NCBI GenBank assembly: GCA_964344775.1
Contig: CAYFOO010000056.1
Span: 1 to 9,493, forward strand
Direction of reading: 5' to 3'
From: CAYFMH01 sp964344775
GTDB taxonomy: Bacteria > Patescibacteriota > Gracilibacteria > UBA4473
Length of the DNA: 9,493 bases
Shown here: piece by piece, positions 4,637 to 9,493 of the stretch
How the letters are laid out: each line of letters opens with the position of its first letter
Position numbering within the stretch: position 1 is the first letter of the stretch
The notes under the pieces: model-generated
Told to the model about the DNA's origin: nothing
The model's database searches: none
What the model saw: the letters and a program-made list of their open reading frames with translations, nothing else
Translations under genes and position numbers: made by a program

Positions 4637-7279
4637 ATGACTGACGAAAATACAAATACAAATCCAGAAGCAGAAGAAAATAACGAAAAAAAGGACGAAG
4701 AATCTTCTTCGGAAATAGATTCTTCAAAAAATGAAGGCACTCCTGAGCAGGAAAAAAATGATTCTGAGGATGGGGCCGCTTCAAATCCTGAAAACGAAGA
4801 AGAATCGGCCCCCACTCTTTTTGAAATAGAAAATGTAAAAAATGTTTTTCCGATTGATATCACCAGCGACATCAAGGATTCCTTTTTGAATTACGCCATG
4901 AGCGTGATTGTCTCTCGAGCATTGCCAGACGTGCGAGATGGACTGAAGCCAGTGCACCGACGGATCCTCTACGCAATGCATGAGAATGGGCTTCGTTCGG
5001 GAGCAAAATACCGAAAATCAGCCACCGTAGTCGGTGCCGTACTGGGGAAATATCATCCACACGGAGACTCCGCGGTGTACATGTCCATGGTCCGAATGGC
5101 ACAAGATTTTAGCCTCAGGTACCCACTCGTAGATGGACAGGGAAACTTTGGGTCGATCGATGGAGACAATCCAGCAGCGATGCGATACACGGAGGCAAAA
5201 ATGACCAAGGTCGCCGAGCTAATGCTGGAAGATATTGAGAAGAAAACGGTTGATTTTGCCCCCAACTACGATGCTACGGCTGAAGAACCTTCTGTACTCC
5301 CTACTGTAGTGCCACAACTTCTGCTCAATGGAACTATGGGAATTGCCGTTGGAATGGCTACGAATATTCCACCACACAATCTCACAGAAGTGTGTGATGC
5401 AACAATTCAACTGATTGATAATCCAGAAACAACGATTGACGGGCTTCTAAAGCATATCAAGGGGCCAGACTTCCCAACTGGTGCAGAAATCTATGACGGA
5501 GGCGTGATAAAAGAAATGTATCACTCCGGACGTGGTGGGGTGATCATGCGAGCAAAAACAGAATTGGAAGAATTTAAGAGTGGCCGAATTGCCATCATCG
5601 TCACAGAAATTCCCTACCAAGTAAATAAGGCGGAATTAATCGTAAAAATTGCAGACCTGGTCCGAGATAAAAAAATAGTAGGAATTTCTGACCTTCGAGA
5701 TGAGTCTAACAAAGATGGAATCCGAGTTGTTATCGAACTAAAAAAAGACGCCTTTCCAAAGAAGATTCTCAATCAGTTGTTTAAAAACACCATGCTTCAA
5801 AAGAGCTTTAATCTAAATATGATTGCTCTAACCGATGGTATCAATCCACGTCTTTTGAATTTGAAAGAAGTGCTAGAACACTTTTTGACTCACCGGTTTG
5901 AAGTGGTTCGTCGAAGATTAGAATTCGATCTGGCCGTGGCAAAAGCACGAGCACATATCCTGGAAGGATTGAAAATTGCACTCGATCACATCGATGAAGT
6001 GATTGAAACGATCAAAAAGTCTGAAACCAAAGAACTTGCCGGTGAAGCTCTCCAAAAGAAGTTTGGACTTACAGAAATTCAGGCCAAAGCAATCCTGGAA
6101 ATGCGACTCCAAACTCTCGCAGGTCTTGAAAGAAAAAAGATCGAAGATGAATTAGCGGAAAAATTGGCATTGATCAAAGAATTAGAGTCCATCCTCGCCA
6201 GCCGAGAAAAAATGGCTGACATTATCAAAAGAGAGCTCGAAGAAGTAAAAGAAAAATTTGGCGACAAACGAAAAACCAAAGTACATCCACAGGGGCTTGG
6301 GAAATTTAGTGCCAAAGACACGATCCCAGATGAAGAAATGCTGGTCGTGCTGACCAAAGAAAATTATGTAAAACGGCTCAGCCCATCTGTTTTCCGAACC
6401 CAGAGACGTGGGGGGGGCGGTGTCGTGGGAGCCAAAACAAAAGATGAAGATGTGATTATCAAAACCACTTTTGGGACCAATCACAACGATCTACTTTTCT
6501 TCACCAGTCTTGGTCGAGTATTTTCTCTGCCGATGTATGAAATCCCAGAAGCTGGTCGTACGGCAAAAGGGACGCCAATTGTAAATTTGCTTCAACTGCA
6601 GCCAGAAGAAAAAATCACGGAGATTCTCAATCTCAGCCGAGCTGCAGGAGAATATATTTTCATGTGTTCTACCGGAGGAACAGTGAAGAAAACTGCCCTC
6701 GACCAATTTCAAAATATTCGAAGAAGTGGTCTCATTGCCTGTGGGCTGAAAGGAGGAGAAATGTTACAATGGGCTAGGGTTTCTTCGGGAGAAGACGAAA
6801 TATTTATCGTCACCAACGAGGGGAAGTCTATTAAATTCCCTGAAGCAGATGTGCGTCCAATGGGAAGGTCTGCTGCTGGAGTACGAGGAATTCGATTGAA
6901 AGGAGCAGATCGGGTGATAGAAATGGATCTTCTCCGCGACGAAGAGGCAAAATTATTGGTTGTAATGGAAAATGGACTCGGAAAAATGTCGAAAGTAAAT
7001 CTTTTCCGAGCACAATCACGAGGCGGCTCTGGGGTAAAAGCAGCCAATCTTACTAAAAAAACTGGAAAAATAATCGGTGCCAGAGTTATTTCTGATACAG
7101 ATCTAGAAGGAGGAGACCTTCTCATGGTGACAAAAAATGGACAAACCATTCGAACTCCACTAAATACAGTGAAAACCGCAGGACGTTCTACGCAAGGGGT
7201 GATTTTGATGCGTCTGGCAGAAGGTGATTTACTCGCTTCCATCTCACTCATCAAAGAAGAAGGAGAGAAAAAGGATTAA
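4637..7279 (+). CDS. gyrA: DNA gyrase subunit A
   Basis: The DNA-cleaving subunit of type IIA topoisomerase, which with GyrB introduces negative supercoils. The core starts near residue 72 (DITSDIKDSFLNYAMSVIVS), with the catalytic tyrosine Y184 in AAMRYTE and the quinolone-region sequence HPHGDSAVYM (140-149). The C-terminal DNA-wrapping domain (~560-870) shows six beta-pinwheel blade repeats, which supports GyrA over ParC. Length is 880 aa; without the acidic, low-complexity first ~65 residues (rich in E, D, N, S) it is about 815 aa, normal for the family. Two departures are visible. The GyrA box is QRRGGGG (589-595) rather than QRRGGKG. M149 replaces the usual Asp/Glu (E. coli D87), while the Ser equivalent to E. 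coli S83 (S145) is kept. The box is coded within an 8-G run (6410-6417), but the frame is intact. The ATG has no Shine-Dalgarno and follows the heptad tract. No gyrB is in the window. Confidence 0.97.
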   Translation: MTDENTNTNPEAEENNEKKDEESSSEIDSSKNEGTPEQEKNDSEDGAASNPENEEESAPTLFEIENVKNVFPIDITSDIKDSFLNYAMSVIVSRALPDVRDGLKPVHRRILYAMHENGLRSGAKYRKSATVVGAVLGKYHPHGDSAVYMSMVRMAQDFSLRYPLVDGQGNFGSIDGDNPAAMRYTEAKMTKVAELMLEDIEKKTVDFAPNYDATAEEPSVLPTVVPQLLLNGTMGIAVGMATNIPPHNLTEVCDATIQLIDNPETTIDGLLKHIKGPDFPTGAEIYDGGVIKEMYHSGRGGVIMRAKTELEEFKSGRIAIIVTEIPYQVNKAELIVKIADLVRDKKIVGISDLRDESNKDGIRVVIELKKDAFPKKILNQLFKNTMLQKSFNLNMIALTDGINPRLLNLKEVLEHFLTHRFEVVRRRLEFDLAVAKARAHILEGLKIALDHIDEVIETIKKSETKELAGEALQKKFGLTEIQAKAILEMRLQTLAGLERKKIEDELAEKLALIKELESILASREKMADIIKRELEEVKEKFGDKRKTKVHPQGLGKFSAKDTIPDEEMLVVLTKENYVKRLSPSVFRTQRRGGGGVVGAKTKDEDVIIKTTFGTNHNDLLFFTSLGRVFSLPMYEIPEAGRTAKGTPIVNLLQLQPEEKITEILNLSRAAGEYIFMCSTGGTVKKTALDQFQNIRRSGLIACGLKGGEMLQWARVSSGEDEIFIVTNEGKSIKFPEADVRPMGRSAAGVRGIRLKGADRVIEMDLLRDEEAKLLVVMENGLGKMSKVNLFRAQSRGGSGVKAANLTKKTGKIIGARVISDTDLEGGDLLMVTKNGQTIRTPLNTVKTAGRSTQGVILMRLAEGDLLASISLIKEEGEKKD

Positions 7280-7281
7280 GC

Positions 7282-7309
7282 TTGACGAACTGCACTTTTT
7301 TTCTACAAT
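7282..7309 (+). promoter_or_regulatory. Promoter for rpmB
   Basis: TTGACG (7282-7287, 5 of 6) is separated by 16 bp from TACAAT (7304-7309, 5 of 6). It begins 3 nt after the gyrA stop codon. Start of transcription near 7316 would give a leader of about 60 nt carrying the TTTGTAA heptads. The 16-bp spacing equals that of the promoter at 64-91. Confidence 0.65.
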
Positions 7310-7343
7310 CGCCCGGCATTTATACGAATTTAATAATTCTTCA

Positions 7344-7364
7344 TTTGTAATTTGTAATTTGTAA
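7344..7364 (+). repeat. TTTGTAA heptad repeat before rpmB
   Basis: Three perfect tandem copies of TTTGTAA end 10 nt before the rpmB ATG. Because the unit is 7 nt, its TAA falls in all three frames (7348, 7355, 7362). The sequence differs from the CTAAGNN heptads, but the period and placement are the same. Confidence 0.75.
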
Positions 7365-7374
7365 CTGAATAAAA

Positions 7375-7782
7375 ATGGCTCGAAGATGTGACCTTCTCGG
7401 CAAAAAAACTACCAGCGGAAATAACCGTCCGTTCTCTCTGAAAGCGACAAAACGAACTTTTCGACCGAATCTTTTTCGAAAAAGAATTTTTAACCCACTT
7501 ACTGGACGGGTAGAACGAATGAAGCTCTCTGCAAAAGCAATTCGAACACTGAAAAAATGGGCTCGAGAAGCTGCAGCTGACATGGGAATTACCGAAGAAA
7601 CAACAAAAGTTGCTAAAGCTGGGGAAGAAAAAAAGGAGCGAGTAAAAAAAGAAAAACTCACCCCAAAGCAAAAAAAAGAATTAGCGGCTCAAAAAGAAGC
7701 GGAAGTTCTTGGAAAAGGTAAAACTACAGAAGACATTGGGAAGAAAGAAGCAAAAGAAGAAAAAGCGAAAAGCAAAAAATAA
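7375..7782 (+). CDS. rpmB: 50S ribosomal protein L28 (bL28) with long charged tail
   Basis: A large-subunit ribosomal protein. Residues 1-~63 are the bL28 core: MARRCDLLGKKTTSGNNRPF, then ATKRTFRPNLFRKRIFNPLTG (24-44) and LSAKAIRTLKKW (51-62). Only C5 remains of the cysteines seen in zinc-binding versions. Residues ~64-135 are a tail of mostly Lys, Glu and Ala, probably helical or disordered, which roughly doubles the usual ~60-80 aa length. There is no Shine-Dalgarno (GAATAAAA before ATG). The gene has its own promoter after gyrA and is followed by the heptad inverted repeat and the methyltransferase gene on the same strand. Confidence 0.92.
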   Translation: MARRCDLLGKKTTSGNNRPFSLKATKRTFRPNLFRKRIFNPLTGRVERMKLSAKAIRTLKKWAREAAADMGITEETTKVAKAGEEKKERVKKEKLTPKQKKELAAQKEAEVLGKGKTTEDIGKKEAKEEKAKSKK

Positions 7783-7787
7783 AGAAA

Positions 7788-7860
7788 TAGAACTTAGAGC
7801 TTAGAACTTAGTTTTCGCGACTATTTTTTTCTAAGTTCTAAGCTCTAAAAACTAAGTTCT
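7788..7860 (+). repeat. Heptad inverted repeat between rpmB and the methyltransferase gene
   Basis: A 17-bp perfect inverted repeat (7795-7811 with 7831-7847) has a 19-nt loop that includes TTTTCGCG and a T run. The left arm is built of TTAGARC heptads (TAG at 7788, 7795, 7802, 7809: all frames). The right arm is built of CTAAGTT/CTAAGCT heptads (TAA at 7832, 7839, 7846, 7853: all frames) and runs to 2 nt before the ATG at 7861. The RNA would form a strong hairpin. No T tract follows the stem, so a standard terminator is unlikely. Confidence 0.8.
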
Positions 7861-8304
7861 ATGAAAGTTGTCATTCTTGAAAACATCCGCTCTCTGCACA
7901 ATGTCGGATCTATTTTTCGCACCGCAGATGGTGCAGGATTCGATAAAGTTTATTGTTGTGGCTATACCGGAACACCACCAGATCGAAGGATCGAAAAGGT
8001 TTCACTCGGAGCAGAGGATTTTATTGAATGGGAAAAAAAAGAGTCAGTAATAGATTTGTGCAAAACCCTGAAGAAGGAGAGTTTTGAAATTATCGCTCTC
8101 GAACAAACCGAAAAGGCTGAGGATCTTTTTGAGGCTGAATTTCTTCATGAAAAAATAGCGGTGGTACTAGGAAATGAAGTGGAAGGAGTTAGTCCAGAAG
8201 CACTAGAAGTAGCTGATAGACACATAAAAATCCCTATGTGTGGACAAAAATCTTCGCTCAATGTTTCAGTCGCTGCCGGGATTGCTCTGTACCACATAAA
8301 ATAA
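7861..8304 (+). CDS. SPOUT (SpoU/TrmH-type) RNA 2'-O-methyltransferase, TrmL-like size
   Basis: A SAM-dependent RNA ribose methyltransferase of the knotted SPOUT class, 147 aa. The three SpoU motifs are intact: motif 1 NIRSLHNVGSIFRTADGAGF (residues 8-27, with N14 and catalytic R20), motif 2 VVLGNEVEGVS (101-111), and motif 3 IPMCGQKSSLNVSVAAGIALY (124-144), which forms the knot and SAM pocket. It lacks the N-terminal L30e-like substrate domain of RlmB-type enzymes, so in size it resembles TrmL, which methylates the tRNA wobble position. The target RNA cannot be decided from sequence alone. The ATG follows the heptad tract directly with no Shine-Dalgarno. The stop codon lies 3 bp before the left end of the insertion sequence and is untouched by it. 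Confidence 0.9.
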   Translation: MKVVILENIRSLHNVGSIFRTADGAGFDKVYCCGYTGTPPDRRIEKVSLGAEDFIEWEKKESVIDLCKTLKKESFEIIALEQTEKAEDLFEAEFLHEKIAVVLGNEVEGVSPEALEVADRHIKIPMCGQKSSLNVSVAAGIALYHIK

Positions 8305-8307
8305 AGT
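8300..8307. repeat. Target-site duplication, left copy
   Basis: AATAAAGT; identical to 9018-9025. It overlaps the methyltransferase stop codon (TAA 8302-8304), so insertion left that stop intact. Confidence 0.9.
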
Positions 8308-9017
8308 GGCTCTTGAGTAGCAGATTGTCAGCTGATAATCTGTAAACATGCTAAAACATAGGAAAATATCGACATTGAAAATAAAAAAAATTTTGAAGTG
8401 TTTTTGTGAAGATTTACCCAGCTCAAAAACAGCAGAAATTTTAGACTTAAATCGGAGAACAACAGATCGATATTACAATATTTTTAGAGAAAAAATTGCA
8501 CGATTTTCTTTGGAAGAAGCTAAGTTTTCTGGAGAGGTGGAAATCGATGAAAGCTACTTTGGAGCTAGGCGTGTACGAGGAAAACGAGGACGAGGAGCGG
8601 CCGGGAAAACACCTGTTTTTGGAATTCTCAAACGAGATGGGAAGGTATTTGTAACCATCGTAAAAGATTGTTCGAGAGAAGAACTATTGCCCATTATACA
8701 GGGAAAAGTTCTCGAAGGATCAACTATTCATTCTGACGGCTGGAGAGCTTATGATGGACTAATTTTAAACGGGTATGATCACTATCGAGTGCATCATGGA
8801 AAGAATGAATTTGTAAGAGGAAAGTCTCATATTAACGGCATTGAAAGCTTTTGGAGTTTTGCTAAAAGAAGGCTTTCTAAGTTTAATGGAATTGCTTCTT
8901 CAAAGTTTAATATCCACCTCAAAGAATGCGAATTTAGATTCAACTATCGAAACAAAAATATTTATGCTATTATGCTTAAAATTCTTAAAAATTTTTAGAA
9001 TCTGCTAGGCAAGAGCC
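8308..9017 (+). mobile_element. Complete IS1595-family (IS1016-like) insertion sequence, 710 bp
   Basis: Imperfect terminal inverted repeats of 19 bp (8308-8326, starting GGCTCTTGAG; 8999-9017, ending CAAGAGCC) match at 17 of 19 positions. They are flanked by a perfect 8-bp direct repeat AATAAAGT (8300-8307 and 9018-9025), the target duplication length expected of IS1595. One transposase gene fills the element. A subterminal inverted repeat CAGATT/AATCTG (8321-8326, 8337-8342) lies inside the left end. The intact duplication points to a fairly recent insertion. Removing the element and one repeat restores a continuous spacer from the methyltransferase stop to the rRNA promoter. Confidence 0.92.
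8348..8998 (+). CDS. IS1595-family DDE-type transposase
   Basis: A 216-aa transposase that cuts and joins the element's ends. Residues ~5-50 resemble a helix-turn-helix (LPSSKTAEILDLNRRTTDRYY). There is no N-terminal zinc ribbon, unlike the longer ISXO2-type members; the length fits the IS1016 subgroup. The catalytic domain shows D67 in VEIDESYFG, the basic loop RRVRGKRGRG (74-83), D130 in TIHSDGWRAY, and HINGIESFWS (161-170) carrying N163 and E166, consistent with the family's DDNE pattern. The stop codon TAG overlaps the edge of the right inverted repeat. The frame is intact, so the enzyme may be active. It has no Shine-Dalgarno and I found no clear promoter inside the element. Confidence 0.92.
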   Translation: MLKHRKISTLKIKKILKCFCEDLPSSKTAEILDLNRRTTDRYYNIFREKIARFSLEEAKFSGEVEIDESYFGARRVRGKRGRGAAGKTPVFGILKRDGKVFVTIVKDCSREELLPIIQGKVLEGSTIHSDGWRAYDGLILNGYDHYRVHHGKNEFVRGKSHINGIESFWSFAKRRLSKFNGIASSKFNIHLKECEFRFNYRNKNIYAIMLKILKNF

Positions 9018-9025
9018 AATAAAGT
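9018..9025. repeat. Target-site duplication, right copy
   Basis: AATAAAGT; identical to 8300-8307, directly outside the right inverted repeat. Confidence 0.9.
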
Positions 9026-9045
9026 TTAAATTCCTTTGATTTTTC

Positions 9046-9074
9046 TTGACAAGCACCTCAAAAATAAATAAGGT
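9046..9074 (+). promoter_or_regulatory. Candidate rRNA operon promoter
   Basis: A perfect TTGACA (9046-9051), 17-bp spacer, and a poor -10 TAAGGT (9069-9074). It lies 20 bp downstream of the insertion's target duplication and about 390 bp before 16S. The -35 is strong but the -10 matches only 3 of 6, so the exact start is uncertain. Confidence 0.45.
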
Positions 9075-9080
9075 CTCCCA

Positions 9081-9438
9081 GCTCTTACTCATTTAGTAAA
9101 GGCATTAGGGGTTTTCTTTTGTTGTCCCCCCTAAAGCCAAAATTCAACCTAAAGGGAAAAAGATTAGGACAGGTTGGATTTTGAGAGGAGCGAAGACGGA
9201 ACATGTGAAATTTTTGCGGAGCAAAATGAAATATGTGCAGTCTTCCAGCGACGACGAAGGCTCTTTTCCATTTCGAACGCATTCCGCGTCTTTTTACAAC
9301 CAAGATGCGGAGTAAAAAATATCAAGTTTATTTCATTTGTTTACAATTATTTTGTTTAACAACTTATTTACAAAGAGTTTGATGCCGATTCATCGGCATG
9401 AACGCTGGAAAATCCGGCGTTCAATTCAAATTCTTTTA
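9081..9438 (+). ncRNA. Long, highly structured 16S rRNA leader
   Basis: About 360 nt between the rRNA promoter and 16S with no convincing gene. Hairpins visible in the RNA: 9101-9111 with 9128-9138 (10 pairs, one A-A mismatch); 9139-9150 with 9171-9182 (12 pairs, one G-U); 9192-9197 with 9240-9245, continuing to ACAT/ATGT and an apical TTTTGC/GCAAAA (9212-9217 with 9221... region 9221-9226); 9281-9292 with 9302-9313 (12 pairs, two G-U). TTTTGTTTAACAA (9350-9362) resembles a boxA antitermination site, weakly. The last part holds a near copy of the 16S 5' end. Such a leader would be removed during rRNA processing; which stems are nuclease sites cannot be told here. Confidence 0.6.
9364..9422 (+). 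repeat. Near copy of the 16S rRNA 5' end within the leader, refolded as two hairpins
   Basis: 9364-9383 is identical over 20 nt to 9436-9455, the start of 16S, and 9398-9408 (ATGAACGCTGG) is identical to 9467-9477. Between them the real 16S has 11 nt (CCTGGCTCAGG) while the copy has 14 nt (GCCGATTCATCGGC). That substitution makes a perfect 7-bp hairpin with a TTCA loop (9382-9388 with 9393-9399). It is followed by GAACGCTGG/CCGGCGTTC (9400-9408 with 9414-9422; 9 pairs, one G-U). The strand 9414-9422 is equally complementary to the genuine 16S segment 9469-9477. Confidence 0.85.

Positions 9439-9493
<55 letters not shown>

Noticed and set aside
6709..7254. 181-codon minus-strand frame inside gyrA
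   Set aside because: It lies opposite the conserved GyrA C-terminal blades, so it is an antisense by-product of their codon pattern.
7330..7671. Minus-strand frames over rpmB
   Set aside because: Phe/Ser-rich translations arise from the complement of Lys/Glu codons; bL28 on the plus strand is clear.
9085..9359. Short frames on both strands in the rRNA leader
   Set aside because: They cross long RNA hairpins, have no conserved features, and lie between the rRNA promoter and 16S.

Overview
The window looks like a piece of a small AT-rich bacterial genome, most likely from the Candidate Phyla Radiation (Patescibacteria). The reasons are AT-biased codon use with many CGA/AGA arginine codons, almost no Shine-Dalgarno sequences, heptameric intergenic repeats, a bL28 protein with a lysine/glutamate-rich tail, and genes packed tightly between structured spacers. 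The lineage call is an inference; I cannot name a phylum. The standard genetic code fits, because every main reading frame ends in TAA or TAG and is full length.

Layout. 1-1323: a promoter and a plus-strand gene for a sigma-70 region-4-like protein carrying a HARE-type winged helix. 1330-3134: a minus-strand pair, a PrsW-family intramembrane protease followed after 17 nt by a LOG-family (SLOG fold) protein, with a good extended -10 promoter. 3182-3880: a GC-rich minus-strand cassette coding a small secreted protein of unknown function. It has its own terminator, the only clear Shine-Dalgarno in the window, and a candidate structured leader of about 210 nt. 3927-4481: an unrecognised multi-pass membrane protein. 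4637-7279: DNA gyrase subunit A with an acidic N-terminal extension. 7375-7782: ribosomal protein bL28. 7861-8304: a TrmL-like SPOUT RNA methyltransferase. 8308-9017: a complete 710-bp IS1595-family (IS1016-like) insertion sequence with an 8-bp target duplication. 9046-9493: an rRNA promoter, a long structured leader, and the first ~55 nt of 16S rRNA.

The right half is housekeeping (gyrase, ribosomal protein, RNA methylation, rRNA). The IS has landed 3 bp after the methyltransferase stop codon and just upstream of the rRNA promoter without breaking either.

The most unusual observations are: (1) the 16S rRNA is preceded, about 70 nt upstream, by a near copy of its own 5' end in which the helix-1 partner is replaced by a self-folding hairpin, with a following strand that could pair with either copy; (2) 7-nt-period repeats abut or precede the starts of gyrA, rpmB and the methyltransferase gene, and put stop codons in two or three frames; (3) a foreign-looking GC-rich secreted-protein cassette has an attenuator-like leader; (4) a sigma region 4 protein lacks region 2; (5) GyrA has Met at the usual Asp/Glu quinolone-bridge position and an altered GyrA box.
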